This document shows positions 1 through 8,939 of a DNA stretch of 55,671 bases, piece after piece. Each line of letters starts with the position of its first letter. Positions within the stretch are counted from its first letter, which is position 1. The notes below the pieces were generated by a model. The model ran no database searches, was not told where the DNA came from, and saw only the letters and a program-made list of their open reading frames with translations. Both the position numbers and the translations under genes were made by a program. Source of the stretch: Planctomycetota bacterium (GTDB lineage Bacteria > Planctomycetota > UBA8742 > UBA2392); NCBI GenBank assembly GCA_003576915.1, contig QEVF01000034.1, positions 1-55,671 of the forward strand. Reading direction: 5' to 3'.

Positions 1-46
1 AGCGAAGTGGCCCGCGCGGAGCGCGGAAGGGGAGCCCAAATGCGAA

Positions 47-72
47 CGAGACACCTGAAATCAGGTGCCTCG
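47..72 (-). terminator. hairpin downstream of tRNA-Gln
   Basis: An inverted repeat with arms CGAGACACCTGA and TCAGGTGCCTCG (one A/C mismatch, two-base loop) lies one base past the 3' end of the minus-strand tRNA. The position suits transcript termination or 3' processing. There is no clear T-run, so termination is inferred. Confidence 0.4.
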
Positions 73-73
73 T

Positions 74-148
74 TGGCTGGCCCTCAGGGACTCGAACCCC
101 GAAACCCAGATCCAGAGTCTGGTGTGTTACCAATTACACCAAGGGCCA
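74..148 (-). tRNA. tRNA-Gln (anticodon CTG)
   Basis: Read on the minus strand this folds as a full cloverleaf. The acceptor stem pairs TGGCCCT with AGGGCCA, the anticodon stem is CCAGA/TCTGG around loop CTCTGGA, and the T arm carries GGTTCGAGTCC. The loop gives anticodon CTG, which reads CAG (glutamine). The weak U1-A72 pair and G73 discriminator are glutamine-tRNA identity features. The terminal CCA is encoded in the DNA. A promoter lies just upstream and a hairpin just downstream, so it looks like a single-gene unit divergent from skp. Confidence 0.97.
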
Positions 149-158
149 GGGACGGGGA

Positions 159-186
159 AAGGTAGCACGCAAACCCCCAGCGTCAA
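159..186 (-). promoter_or_regulatory. sigma-70-type promoter of tRNA-Gln
   Basis: On the minus strand TTGACG (181-186) and TACCTT (159-164) are 16 bases apart. This puts the start of transcription a few bases before the tRNA 5' end at 148. The match to the consensus and the spacing make it a convincing promoter. Confidence 0.7.
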
Positions 187-280
187 GGCGGCGCAGGGCG
201 CCACTTGCGGCACGCCCCCGGCGTGGCTCCGCAATCCGCGCGTGACACCGCGCGCCCCCCTTGGCAACATCGAAGCGGCG

Positions 281-300
281 AGCCGGGCTTTTGCCCGGCT
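281..300. terminator. small hairpin upstream of skp
   Basis: A perfect 8-bp inverted repeat, AGCCGGGC and GCCCGGCT, around TTTT. It lies between the tRNA promoter and skp. It could be a leader hairpin of skp or a relic terminator; its role is unknown. Confidence 0.3.
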
Positions 301-332
301 GGTTTCTGAGTTGGGGTCATTGGAGAGGATGC

Positions 333-1367
333 ATGCTGAATCCCTGGAAGCAGAATGGCCTGACCTTGGCGGCACTGATGGTCGGTCTGGTGGCCGGCGC
401 GGCGTTGACCACCTTGATTGCACAGAAGGGACTGGCCGACGCCCAGCCCTCGGCGGCCATCGAGCCCGCCAAAACGTGCTACGTCGATTTCATCAAGCTC
501 TTGAAGGAGGACACCGTGCTGCTGGGCAAGCAGATTGAAATCGCCCAGGGCATCGAGGCCTACCTGCGCCGCGAAGCGGAAAGCTACCAGAAGCGCATTG
601 AAGCCCGCGAGAAGGAGCGCAAGGAGCACAAGCCCAACACGGCCAAGTACCGCCAGGCCACTGAAGATCTCATTGCCCTTCAGGCCGATTTCAACCGCAA
701 GAAAATCAAGGCCGAGGTAACGCTCCAGAGCGACTTCGCGCGCGAGGCCAAGATCCGCTACCAGCAGATCCGCGGCTACGCCGTCGAGATCGCGACTCGT
801 CGTGGCGCCACGGAGGTCATGGTCATTTCCCGCGCCCCGGCTGAAAACCTTGACTTCACCGAGTTGCAGCGCCAGCTCATGGTCAGCCCCGTCCTGCACT
901 GGGACCCGGCCTTTGACATCACCGATGAAGTGGAAAAGCGCGCCCGCCTCGACATGTCCAACGAAGAGTGCGACGCCATCGAGGTTTACAACGACACGGG
1001 CGAGAAGCTGGCCCCCAAGGCCCGCGACGAAGCCGCCAACCCCGATTCCATCGATTACGAGATCGCCCTGAAGGGCAAGTTCAAGCTGGTGGGTGTGTTC
1101 AGCGACCTCGATCGCGCCAACAGCAAGCGCGTGCCCATGGCGGCCAAAGACGCAAGCCCGGTGTGGGACCTGCCAAGCTTCGGCACCGGCACCATCGAGC
1201 CGCAGGAAGACGGCTCAGCGCTCTATGTCGCGCCGGAAAATCTGCCGCCCGGCGCTGACGCGGCCAAGGGCGCCATCATCACCATCGAAGTCGCGCCCCA
1301 GAAGGCCCGCGCCAAGGGCAAGACGGTGCGCATCCGCATTCTGCCTCCGCCCAAGGAAAACAAGTAA
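333..1367 (+). CDS. OmpH/Skp-family periplasmic chaperone with C-terminal extension
   Basis: A 344-residue envelope protein. An N-terminal hydrophobic segment (about residues 8-30) should export or anchor it. A charged helical region follows (about 45-170), starting with the Skp-like [10 protein letters not shown] and running into Glu/Lys/Arg-rich coiled coil. Skp-family proteins hold unfolded outer-membrane proteins in the periplasm, and skp directly before lpxD is a classic arrangement. The usual Skp is about 160 residues. Here about 140 more residues, poor in coiled coil and rich in beta-type sequence, follow residue 210. The ATG at 333 is chosen because GGAGAGG lies four bases upstream and the signal segment begins there; an upstream in-frame start at 261 has neither. 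Confidence 0.75.
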   Translation: MLNPWKQNGLTLAALMVGLVAGAALTTLIAQKGLADAQPSAAIEPAKTCYVDFIKLLKEDTVLLGKQIEIAQGIEAYLRREAESYQKRIEAREKERKEHKPNTAKYRQATEDLIALQADFNRKKIKAEVTLQSDFAREAKIRYQQIRGYAVEIATRRGATEVMVISRAPAENLDFTELQRQLMVSPVLHWDPAFDITDEVEKRARLDMSNEECDAIEVYNDTGEKLAPKARDEAANPDSIDYEIALKGKFKLVGVFSDLDRANSKRVPMAAKDASPVWDLPSFGTGTIEPQEDGSALYVAPENLPPGADAAKGAIITIEVAPQKARAKGKTVRIRILPPPKENK

Positions 1368-1380
1368 GCAGCAGCCATCG

Positions 1381-1404
1381 GCGCCCCGCGACCACGCGGG
1401 GCGC
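1381..1404. terminator. 10-bp perfect hairpin between skp and lpxD
   Basis: GCGCCCCGCG and CGCGGGGCGC form a perfect 10-bp stem around ACCA. The intergenic gap is short and only TT follows, so this may be a partial terminator or an mRNA-processing hairpin that sets the skp-to-lpxD ratio. Confidence 0.5.
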
Positions 1405-1423
1405 TTCATGCCCGAGGTGTGCC

Positions 1424-2497
1424 ATGAAGGCTTCCGAACTCGCCCAGGTCTGTCAATGCAAGCTTGAAGGCGACGCCAATCTCGAGATCAAGGACGTGGC
1501 CACGCTGGCCAAAGCCGCGCGCGAGCACGTCGTGTTCGTGACCGGCGCGGACTACGTTACCCAGCTCGAAAAATCCCGCGCGGGGGCCGTCATCACCAAG
1601 CCCGGCATCGCCGCGCCCCAGGGCATGACGGTGCTGCGCCACGATGACCCAGACCTGGCTTTCTCCAAGGCCATTACCGCCCTGCGCGGCCCGGCGCCAA
1701 GGCCGCTTCCCGGCATCTCCCAGCATGCCGTTGTAGGCAAGCGCCCGACTATCGGCGAGGGCGCCAGCATCGGCGCCTTCGTGGTCATGGGCGACGGGGT
1801 GCGCCTGGGTAAGAACGTCGTGCTGCACCCCCATGTCGTGCTGGGCGACGAAGTGGAGATCGGCGACGACACGGTCTTGTTTCCGCACGTCACCATCCTC
1901 GAGCGCTGCAAGGTCGGGCGCCGCTGCATCATTCACCCCGGCGCTGTCATCGGCGCCGACGGCTTTGGCTTTCACTTCGTGGCGGGCAAGTTTGAGAAAG
2001 CCCCTCAACGCGGCATCGTCGTGATTGAAGACGATGTTGAGATCGGCGCCAACACGACCATTGACCGCGCCCGCTTTGACGTCACCCTGGTCAAGCGCGG
2101 CGCCAAGATCGACAACCTGGTGCAGATTGCCCATAACTGCGAGATCGGCTCCAACGTGGTCATCGCCGGCCAGTGCGGCCTTTCCGGCAGCGTCACGCTG
2201 AAGGATTACGTGATTCTGGCAGGCGGCGTGGGCATCGCGGACCACATCACTATCGGCATGGGCAGCAAGGTCGGGGCGGGCTCCGGCATCATGAAGGACG
2301 TGGCGCCGGGCAAGACCATGGTGGGCTTCCCTGCGGATGAAGGTCGCGTCTATATGAAGCGCGAAGCGGCCGCGCGCCGCCTGCCCGAGACGCAGGAGCG
2401 GGTCAGGGAGCTGGAGAAGCAGGTGCGCCAACTGATGAAACAGGCCGGCCTCGACAAGAAGGGCGAGGAAGACGAGGTTTCGCGAAACGCCGAGTAG
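1424..2497 (+). CDS. lpxD: UDP-3-O-acylglucosamine N-acyltransferase LpxD
   Basis: LpxD transfers a 3-hydroxyacyl chain from acyl carrier protein to UDP-3-O-acyl-glucosamine in cytoplasmic lipid A synthesis. The 357-residue protein has the expected parts: an N-terminal uridine-binding domain (1-105), a long left-handed beta-helix of hexapeptide repeats (about 108-300), and a C-terminal helical arm ending in a charged helix. His237 in the motif QIAHN corresponds to the catalytic base near position 239 of the E. coli enzyme. Length is close to the family norm (about 340). It follows skp with a 56-base gap. Its presence implies a lipid A-containing outer membrane. Confidence 0.95.
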   Translation: MKASELAQVCQCKLEGDANLEIKDVATLAKAAREHVVFVTGADYVTQLEKSRAGAVITKPGIAAPQGMTVLRHDDPDLAFSKAITALRGPAPRPLPGISQHAVVGKRPTIGEGASIGAFVVMGDGVRLGKNVVLHPHVVLGDEVEIGDDTVLFPHVTILERCKVGRRCIIHPGAVIGADGFGFHFVAGKFEKAPQRGIVVIEDDVEIGANTTIDRARFDVTLVKRGAKIDNLVQIAHNCEIGSNVVIAGQCGLSGSVTLKDYVILAGGVGIADHITIGMGSKVGAGSGIMKDVAPGKTMVGFPADEGRVYMKREAAARRLPETQERVRELEKQVRQLMKQAGLDKKGEEDEVSRNAE

Positions 2498-2634
2498 GAA
2501 GCCCTCCACGGAGGCGCGCAGAGGGGCCGCTTCAGTGCGCCCAAAGGCTTGTTCTCTCAATACTTACGCACGATGTCGCCCAGGTGCCTGTCGCGTCGCG
2601 GCCTATACTCCCCGCATCGCGACGGACCACCACC

Positions 2635-3015
2635 ATGGATGAAAGCACACTCGCAAGCCGCGTCGAACGCTACCTGGGCTCGGACATCGCCACGTTCGTG
2701 CACCTCACCAGCCGTGGCTGGAGTCAGGATCCCGAACTGCGTTCGGAGTTGAGGCGCACGTCACTGCGGCTGGCGGCCGCCTTTGCCCGCGCCGACGACG
2801 AAGTGAATCCTGATCGCCAGCTTGACGCCCTGGATGAAACGCGCGGCTTCGCCGACGAACTGGAGGCCCTGGTTGTGGTGGCCATGCGCGTGGGCGTGGC
2901 CGATGCGACGCAGGTCGAGGAACTTACGCGACGCCTGGGGCATCTGCGCCAGTGTGTGCAGCGGCGCCTGAGCCGCAATCTGGCGGAAATGCCGGAACTC
3001 GACGATGAAGCCTGA
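2635..3015 (+). CDS. small hypothetical helical protein
   Basis: A 126-residue acidic, almost entirely helical protein without signal peptide or membrane segment. Heptad-like Leu/Ala/Val spacing (for example LRRTSLRLAAAFARADDE and DELEALVVVAMRVGVADA) suggests a four-helix bundle, similar in feel to the 23S-insert/four-helix-bundle families but without a diagnostic motif. The ATG at 2635 begins the coherent sequence; upstream in-frame codons look non-coding. TATACT at 2604-2609 could be a -10 element. It ends about 20 bases from the convergent ribBA stop. Function unknown. Confidence 0.6.
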   Translation: MDESTLASRVERYLGSDIATFVHLTSRGWSQDPELRSELRRTSLRLAAAFARADDEVNPDRQLDALDETRGFADELEALVVVAMRVGVADATQVEELTRRLGHLRQCVQRRLSRNLAEMPELDDEA

Positions 3016-3035
3016 ATTCCGGCGCGCGGGTCTGC

Positions 3036-4313
3036 TCAGGACTGCTTGCGGTGGCGGCCGGAATCCTTGGGCAAGGCGAGGATGTGGCCCATCTTCTCGC
3101 GCTTGGTGCGCATGTAGAAGTTGTTCTCTACTGTTGGCGGAACCTCGATGGGCACGCGCTCTACAATCTCCAGCCCATAGGCCGAGATGGCGCTGCGTTT
3201 TGCCGGGTTGTTGGTCAGAAGCCTCAACTTGCGGATGCCCAGGTCGGCCAGAATCTGGCTGCCGGTGCCGTACTCGCGCTTGTCGGGCTTGTGCCCCAGC
3301 ATGACGTTCGCTTCCACCGTGTCATAACCCTGATCCTGCAGGGCGTAGGCCTTGAGTTTCTCCACCAGTCCGATGCCGCGCCCTTCCTGCCGGAGGTAGA
3401 CGATGGCGCCGCGTTTTTCCTTCTGAATCTGCTGCATGGCGGCATGGAGCTGGCTGCCGCAGTCGCAGCGGGCGCTGCCGAAGACGTCGCCTGTCAGGCA
3501 TTCACTGTGCACGCGGACCAGAATGGGATCGGTGGCGTAGTCTTCTTCGGGGCCGCGCAGGTCACTGGGCTTGACGTTGTGGCACAGGGCCAGGTGTTCG
3601 CCGCCGTCGGCCAGGGAGTGGTAAACATGGACGTCAAAATAGCCTGCGAACGTGGGCATGCGCGCGCCGGCCACCCGCTTGATAATGCGCTCGTGCAGGA
3701 GGCGAAAGCGCGCGATGTCCGCCACGCTGACGATTTTCAGACCGTGTTTGCGGGCAAACTGCACCAGGTCCGGCAGGCGGGCCATGGCGCCGTCATCCTT
3801 CATGACTTCGCAGATGACCGCCGCGGGCTGCATGCCCGCGATCTTGCACAGGTCCACGCTGCCCTCGGTCTGGCCGGTGCGAACCAGGGTGCCGCCGTCG
3901 CGCGCCCGCAGCGGAAACACATGGCCCGGCCGCACCAGGTCACGGGGCTTGGCGTCGGGCTTGATGGCCGTGAGGATGGTGTGGGCGCGGTCGGCCGCGC
4001 TGATGCCCGTGGTGACGCCGCTGCGGGCCTCGATGCTGACCGTGAAGGCCGTGCCGAAGCCGGATTCGTTGTGGCGCGTCATGAGCGGCAAGTCCAGCGC
4101 GTCCGCCTTCTCGTTGGTCAGGGACAGGCAGATCAGGCCCCGCGCTTCGCGTGCCATGAAGTTGATGCCTTCGGGGGTGATCTTCTCGGCCGCGATCACG
4201 AGGTCGCCCTCGTTTTCACGGTCCTCGTCGTCCACCATGATGACGGGCTTGCCCTGGCGGAAGTCTTCCAGAACGTCTGTCACGGCGCTGAGCACGGAGT
4301 GTCGGTCGGTCAT
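3036..4313 (-). CDS. ribBA: bifunctional 3,4-dihydroxy-2-butanone-4-phosphate synthase / GTP cyclohydrolase II
   Basis: RibBA starts both branches of riboflavin synthesis: ribulose 5-phosphate to dihydroxybutanone phosphate, and GTP to the diaminopyrimidine. The 425-residue protein has the RibB half at about 1-205, with acidic motif [21 protein letters not shown] and a final GQTEGSVDL block. The RibA half is at about 210-415, with the zinc ligands in [14 protein letters not shown], the catalytic EGRGIG loop and the NNPAKR block. A 24-residue upstream extension is rejected: the ATG at 4313 starts the family-like sequence and has TATAGT six bases before it. The leader is too short for an FMN riboswitch, so another control is likely. 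Confidence 0.96.
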   Translation of the reverse strand: MTDRHSVLSAVTDVLEDFRQGKPVIMVDDEDRENEGDLVIAAEKITPEGINFMAREARGLICLSLTNEKADALDLPLMTRHNESGFGTAFTVSIEARSGVTTGISAADRAHTILTAIKPDAKPRDLVRPGHVFPLRARDGGTLVRTGQTEGSVDLCKIAGMQPAAVICEVMKDDGAMARLPDLVQFARKHGLKIVSVADIARFRLLHERIIKRVAGARMPTFAGYFDVHVYHSLADGGEHLALCHNVKPSDLRGPEEDYATDPILVRVHSECLTGDVFGSARCDCGSQLHAAMQQIQKEKRGAIVYLRQEGRGIGLVEKLKAYALQDQGYDTVEANVMLGHKPDKREYGTGSQILADLGIRKLRLLTNNPAKRSAISAYGLEIVERVPIEVPPTVENNFYMRTKREKMGHILALPKDSGRHRKQS

Positions 4314-4319
4314 GCCCGC

Positions 4320-4325
4320 ACTATA
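4320..4325 (-). promoter_or_regulatory. -10 element of ribBA, probable leaderless start
   Basis: On the minus strand TATAGT is followed by six bases and then the ribBA ATG. Transcription would begin at or next to the A of the start codon. No Shine-Dalgarno sequence is present. The same geometry recurs before folK, the SNF-like gene and the restriction gene. Confidence 0.5.
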
Positions 4326-4450
4326 GCAGGGGCACGCCCAAGGGGCAGGGCACGGCGGCAAGGCCGCCCCAAAGTCCGCTTTCACGTGCCCCCCTGCGCT
4401 GCTATCGTGCCTGCCTGAGCGGACAAAGGATTTCCAGAGAGAGACTGAAC

Positions 4451-5632
4451 ATGGCCCGGTTCGAAAGCCCCGACTTCTACAACATTGACGCGATGCTCTC
4501 CGACGACGAGAAGAACGTGCGCGACACCGTGCGCGGCTTCGTGGATGACCACGTCATGCCCGTGATTACGGAGTGCTACGAAGAGGGCAAGTTTCCCAAG
4601 GAGCTGATTCCCAAACTCGCGGAGCTGGGCGTGCTGGGCGCCTCGCTGCCTGAAGAATATGGCTGCGCAGGCATGAACAACGTGGCCTATGGTCTGATCA
4701 ACCAGGAGCTGGAGCGCGGCGATTCGGGTGTGCGTTCGTTTGTGTCCGTGCAGAGCAGCCTCTGTATGTGGCCGATTTACACCTACGGCTCCGATGAACA
4801 GAAGAAGAAGTATCTGCCGGAGATGGCCAAGGCCAACATCATCGCCTGCTTCGGCCTGACCGAGCCCGACTTCGGCTCCAACCCCGGCGGCATGATCACC
4901 CGCGCGGAGAAGAAGGGCAAAGAGTGGATCATCAACGGCGCCAAGATGTGGATCACCAACGGCAACATGTCCGACATCGCCATCGTGTGGGCGAAAACCA
5001 AAGGCGACGATCCCAAGAGCATCCGCGGCTTCATCGTGCCAACCAAGACCGCAGGCTTTGAAGTGCGCGAGCAGAAGGGCAAGGGCAGCCTGCGCGCCAG
5101 CAACACCAGCGAACTGTTCTTCACGGACGTCAAAGTCGGCGACGACGCCATGCTGCCCAAGGCCGAAGGTCTCAAGGGCCCGCTGAGCTGCCTGACCCAG
5201 GCGCGCTACGGCATCACCTGGGGCGCGCTCGGCGCGGCTATGGCGTGCTTCGATATGGCCAAGCAGTATTCGAAGTCGCGCATCGTGTTCGGCAAGCCGC
5301 TGGCGCAGTTCCAGACGACGCAGCACAAGCTCGCACAGATGGCGCTCGAAATCACCAAGGGCCAGTTGCTCAGCTATCGCCTCGGCCGCCTCAAGGACGA
5401 GGGCAAGATGAACCACACGCAAGTCAGCATGGCCAAGCTGAATAACGTGGACATCGCGCTCGACTGCGCGAGGTCAGCGCGCGAAATCCTCGGCGCCAAC
5501 GGCATCATGTACGAGTACCACGTGATCCGTCACATGTGCAACCTCGAGAGCGTGAAGACCTACGAGGGCACCAACGACGTGCACTCGCTGGCCATCGGTG
5601 AAGCGATTACTGGCCTTAGCGCGTTCATGTAG
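4451..5632 (+). CDS. glutaryl-CoA dehydrogenase-like acyl-CoA dehydrogenase
   Basis: An FAD-dependent acyl-CoA dehydrogenase of 393 residues. It aligns by eye with glutaryl-CoA dehydrogenase along its whole length: [47 protein letters not shown], the block [13 protein letters not shown], and the C-terminus [18 protein letters not shown] with AITGLSAF. Glu372 in YEGTND matches the catalytic base. The family oxidises and decarboxylates glutaryl-CoA to crotonyl-CoA in lysine and tryptophan breakdown, passing electrons to ETF. GAGAGAG precedes the ATG. No ETF or other glutarate gene is adjacent, so substrate assignment rests on sequence likeness alone. A strong hairpin ends the unit. Confidence 0.88.
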   Translation: MARFESPDFYNIDAMLSDDEKNVRDTVRGFVDDHVMPVITECYEEGKFPKELIPKLAELGVLGASLPEEYGCAGMNNVAYGLINQELERGDSGVRSFVSVQSSLCMWPIYTYGSDEQKKKYLPEMAKANIIACFGLTEPDFGSNPGGMITRAEKKGKEWIINGAKMWITNGNMSDIAIVWAKTKGDDPKSIRGFIVPTKTAGFEVREQKGKGSLRASNTSELFFTDVKVGDDAMLPKAEGLKGPLSCLTQARYGITWGALGAAMACFDMAKQYSKSRIVFGKPLAQFQTTQHKLAQMALEITKGQLLSYRLGRLKDEGKMNHTQVSMAKLNNVDIALDCARSAREILGANGIMYEYHVIRHMCNLESVKTYEGTNDVHSLAIGEAITGLSAFM

Positions 5633-5640
5633 CCAGCCAT

Positions 5641-5678
5641 CGTTCAGAGCCGGTCCGGTAGCGGACCGGCTCTGAACG
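5641..5678. terminator. 17-bp perfect hairpin after the acyl-CoA dehydrogenase
   Basis: CGTTCAGAGCCGGTCCG and its exact complement flank the tetraloop GTAG, eight bases past the stop codon. There is no T-run, but this is the longest perfect stem in the window. It fits a transcription end point or a 3' stabilising structure. Confidence 0.7.
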
Positions 5679-5920
5679 TGGCATGAATCCGCAGCCGAGC
5701 GCGTCTTGATGAGCGCATGCCCCAGCGCCCGTTCAAACTTGTTTCCGACCGGTCGCCCCAGGGGCGATCAGCCTCGCACAGGGTCTTGGGGACAGGCCGC
5801 GGGGCTCTGCCCTGTGAATTCAGCGTGCAGGACAGAGTGCCCCATGGATGGGTTGCCGCGGCTTGGCTGAACTCCAGGCGCCGCCGTGCTAGCATTGGCC
5901 AGGGCCATCCAAGGAATGCC

Positions 5921-7024
5921 ATGAAAGTCTACGCGCTGCTCGCGCTGTTCTGCCTCGTGCCCCTCCATGCCGCTGATGCCTTCGAACCCGAAAAGACCTG
6001 GGTCTTTGCCGCGGGCATCCTCAACTGGGAGGACAAGAAGCTCGGTACCTGGCCCGACGAAGGCCGCGTTGACCAGGTCATGATTGACGCCCTGAAGAAG
6101 CGCGGCGTGAAGGAAGACCGTATCGTCTTCATCAAGAATGCCGCCGCCACCAAGGAGGCCCTGGTTAAGAAGTTCAATGAACTGCTCGCCAAAACCGCTG
6201 AGGGCGACACCCTGCTCTTCTATTACGCCGGGCATGGCGGCCGTGACCAGAACCACGACGAACGCACCGTAACCCTGCTCTGCTACGACAGCCGGCCCAA
6301 GAGGCCCGAGTCCTACTGGAAGGTCAGTGAGGTCTTCGACTCCGTTGACAAGCACTTCAAGGGCTCGCGCGTGCTGCTGACCGCGGACTGCTGCCACTCC
6401 GGCGCTCTGGCCGACGAGGCCCCCAAGCGCAGCGCCCGCGTAAGCTATGGCGTGCTCACCAGCGCTCACGCCACCTCACGCAGCACCGGCAACTGGACCT
6501 TTACCCAGTGCCTCGTCGACATGTTTGAGGGCAATCCCCTGCTGGACCTCGACAACAACGGCCAGGTCACCTTTCAGGAAGCCGCGCGCTACTGCGAGGA
6601 AGAAATGAGCTTTTGCGAGCAGCAGCTCTCCTGCAGCGCAACCAGCGGCAAGTGGCGCAGCGACACCGTGATGGCGCAGGCCTCAGGCAAGAAGGCGGCC
6701 CGCGTCGGCGAGCGCTGCGAAGGCGAGGAAGCGGGCACCTGGTACAAGGTCAAGATTCTCGACGCCAAAGACGGCAAGCTCTTCGTCACCTGGATCGGGT
6801 GGGAGCGCAAGTACGACTGCTGGATCGAACCGGCGCGGCTGCGCCCCTTCAAGCCTACGCTCTATGAAGGCGGCACCGCGGTGGAGGTCGAGTGGGATGG
6901 TGTGTGGTACAAGGCCAAGATTCTACACAACCGATTGGGCCTGCATTTCGTCCACTATGAGGGTTACCCCAGCGCGGACGATGAGTGGGTCCCCATCAAG
7001 CGCATCCGCCTGCCCAAGAAGTAG
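5921..7024 (+). CDS. exported caspase-fold (C14) protease with EF-hand loop and two Tudor/SH3-like repeats
   Basis: A 367-residue protein. A signal peptide (1-20) precedes a caspase-like domain (about 25-200) with the catalytic dyad His105 (YYAGHGG) and Cys158 (DCCHSG), as in bacterial metacaspase-like C14 proteases. Residues 209-220 (DLDNNGQVTFQE) form a canonical 12-residue EF-hand calcium loop, with D1, D3, N5, G6 and E12 all present. Two related small beta domains follow (about 259-308 and 317-364), each with GTWYKVKIL or GVWYKAKIL and a W...R end. They resemble Tudor-knot/chromo-like barrels. The start at 5921 is fixed by AAGGA and the signal peptide. The sequence supports a calcium-controlled exported protease, but the target is unknown. 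It meets murJ tail to tail, 17 bases apart. Confidence 0.85.
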   Translation: MKVYALLALFCLVPLHAADAFEPEKTWVFAAGILNWEDKKLGTWPDEGRVDQVMIDALKKRGVKEDRIVFIKNAAATKEALVKKFNELLAKTAEGDTLLFYYAGHGGRDQNHDERTVTLLCYDSRPKRPESYWKVSEVFDSVDKHFKGSRVLLTADCCHSGALADEAPKRSARVSYGVLTSAHATSRSTGNWTFTQCLVDMFEGNPLLDLDNNGQVTFQEAARYCEEEMSFCEQQLSCSATSGKWRSDTVMAQASGKKAARVGERCEGEEAGTWYKVKILDAKDGKLFVTWIGWERKYDCWIEPARLRPFKPTLYEGGTAVEVEWDGVWYKAKILHNRLGLHFVHYEGYPSADDEWVPIKRIRLPKK

Positions 7025-7041
7025 CGCGCGCCGCGCCGGCT

Positions 7042-8838
7042 TCAGGTCGTTTGTCCGGGCCGGTCCGGGGCGCGACGGCGTTTGCGCAGGGCCATGATTT
7101 CCTCAGCTTCCGGCGCCTTCAGCAACAGGGCCAGGCCCGAGTAAACCACGACGCCCGCCCCCACGCCCGCCAGCACTGAAAGGGCGCGGCTCACGCGCCC
7201 GCCGAGCCCGAAGGCCCCGAACAGTGCATGTTCGACCATCCAGGCTGCCGCGCCCATGACCGCCGCGAGCAGTAGCGAGCGCGCAAGGCTGACGGCCACC
7301 GCGCGCACACGGGACGGGGACATGGGCTGGGCCAGGCGCTCGCTCGTGGGGGGCAGGGCGTTGGCCCGCACGGAGTCAAGGATGGAACCCTTCAGGGCGC
7401 GGCGCAGACTGAAGCCCAGCCAGGCCAGGTTGATGAAACCCGAAATGGCGGTGCCGAGCGCCAGGCCGGCCTCCTTGAGGGGCGTCTGGAGGAACAGAAA
7501 GTTTGCGCCCAGGTTGATGGCCACGGCGAACATGGCGATGCGCGTCGGCGTTTTGCTGTCGCGCAGTGCGTAGAAGGCCTTGGTCAGCAGTCCGATGGCG
7601 CTGACGATGGGCAGGCTGACGGCCAGCAGCACGGTCACCAGCCCTGCGCGGCTGAGCATTTCCGGCGTGCTCTGGGACCCGCCGAAAAGCAGCACACAGA
7701 TGGGGTAGGCCAGCACTGCAAGCCCGACGGCCGCGGGCAGGGAAATGAAGGCCAGCAGGCGCAGGCTGTTGAGCACGCTTGCGGTAAGTTTCTCGAGTTC
7801 ACCGCTGACGGCAAAGCGGCTCATCAGGGGGAACACGGCGGTGGTCAGGGCCACGCTTACGAGCCCCAGGGGAAACTGGAAGAGGCGCGAGGCGTAGGAA
7901 TAGGCCGCCACGGCGCCGTCGCCCTCGACCCAGATCTCGGCCTGCACCTGGTCAATGAAGGTGTTGAGCTGAAAGACGGCGAGCGCAAAGAGCATGGGCC
8001 CCATGGCGGCCAGGGTCTGCTTCACGCCGGGCTCTGAAAGTCGCAGTTGCGGCGGCGCCAGCAGCTTGAGCCTGGCCAGCTCCGGCATCTGGATGATCCA
8101 CTGCACGAAACCCGAAAACAGCACGGCCGCGCTCATCCACAGGACGGCCTGTCCGATCCAGTCATCGACGCCGGACTCCGGCCGCTGGAAATAGAGAATC
8201 ACCAGCGCGCCGATCCAGATCAGGTTGGCGACAGCCGGCGTCAGGGAGGACCATGCGAATCGCCCATAGCTGTTGAGGATGCCCGCCTGCAGGGCCGTCA
8301 GGCAGATGAAAACGACATAGGGCAGCAGCACGGTCAGGTAGAGGCGGAACAGCTCAAATTTGGCGGGGTCCGAAAACCAGCGGGGGTCGGCCAGCCAGGC
8401 CCCGCCGATGATCACGACGCAAAGGCTGCCCAGCACCAGCCACATCAGTGTGGCCAGGGTGCCCACGAGTCGGCGCGTGGCGGCATGATCGCGCGAGATG
8501 CGGTACTTGGCCAGCACGGGGATGGTCGCGCTGGAGAGCGCCCCTTCACCGAACAGCTTGCGGAAGAGATTGGGCACCGTGAACGCGAGAAAGAAGGCGT
8601 CAATGGCCGGGCCGAATCCGAAAAGATTGGCCGTAAGCACGTCCCGCGCCAACCCGAGCAGTCGCGACAGGAACACCGCCGCGCTGATCAGCATGGCGGT
8701 GGCAATGACGCTGCGGCCGGCCCTTTCCAGCACGCGGCTGCGGCGCTCTTCTTCCAGGCGCACGGAGTCGGCGGCGATCTGCCCGGCGTCCAGCGGCGAA
8801 TCCTGGGCTGTGGGGTTATCGGGCAAGGCAATCGCCAT
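7042..8838 (-). CDS. murJ: lipid II flippase MurJ (MviN family)
   Basis: MurJ moves lipid II across the inner membrane for peptidoglycan synthesis. The 598-residue protein has a hydrophilic N-terminal stretch (about 1-45) and then around 14 hydrophobic helices. Family hallmarks include LSRLLGLARDVLTANLFG, AFFLAFTVPNLFRKLFGEGA, and the loop QVQAEIWVEGDGAVAAYSYA before RLFQFPLGLVSVAL. It is longer than the E. coli protein (511), through the N-terminal tail and extra C-terminal sequence. The ATG at 8838 is preferred to an upstream in-frame start at 8898, which would run through an intergenic hairpin. Last gene of the minus-strand run that begins at folK. Its presence indicates a peptidoglycan wall. 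Confidence 0.93.
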   Translation of the reverse strand: MAIALPDNPTAQDSPLDAGQIAADSVRLEEERRSRVLERAGRSVIATAMLISAAVFLSRLLGLARDVLTANLFGFGPAIDAFFLAFTVPNLFRKLFGEGALSSATIPVLAKYRISRDHAATRRLVGTLATLMWLVLGSLCVVIIGGAWLADPRWFSDPAKFELFRLYLTVLLPYVVFICLTALQAGILNSYGRFAWSSLTPAVANLIWIGALVILYFQRPESGVDDWIGQAVLWMSAAVLFSGFVQWIIQMPELARLKLLAPPQLRLSEPGVKQTLAAMGPMLFALAVFQLNTFIDQVQAEIWVEGDGAVAAYSYASRLFQFPLGLVSVALTTAVFPLMSRFAVSGELEKLTASVLNSLRLLAFISLPAAVGLAVLAYPICVLLFGGSQSTPEMLSRAGLVTVLLAVSLPIVSAIGLLTKAFYALRDSKTPTRIAMFAVAINLGANFLFLQTPLKEAGLALGTAISGFINLAWLGFSLRRALKGSILDSVRANALPPTSERLAQPMSPSRVRAVAVSLARSLLLAAVMGAAAWMVEHALFGAFGLGGRVSRALSVLAGVGAGVVVYSGLALLLKAPEAEEIMALRKRRRAPDRPGQTT

Positions 8839-8881
8839 CCGGGTCGCCGGCGTGCCCAAGGGGCGTCCGGGGCCAAACAGC

Positions 8882-8910
8882 CAACAGGGGCGCACCACGC
8901 ACCCCTGTTG
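8882..8910 (-). terminator. hairpin between the lipoprotein gene and murJ
   Basis: CAACAGGGG and CCCCTGTTG pair over 9 bp around an 11-base loop, 30 bases past the lipoprotein stop. On the minus strand it is followed by a T/G-rich stretch. It could terminate or attenuate transcription into murJ. Confidence 0.5.
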
Positions 8911-8939
8911 TTATCGGCTGAATTCGACGAGGGCTGAAG

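Noticed and set aside
1406..2560. 384-residue minus-strand frame opposite lpxD
   Set aside because: His/Ala/Asp-rich shadow of the hexapeptide-repeat gene on the other strand.
3051..4418. 455-residue open frame on the plus strand opposite ribBA
   Set aside because: It is a codon-bias shadow of ribBA: no ribosome site, no family motif, and the minus strand carries complete RibB and RibA signatures.
4314..4450. FMN riboswitch upstream of ribBA
   Set aside because: The -10 element abuts the start codon, leaving no leader, and no RFN-type stem set is visible.
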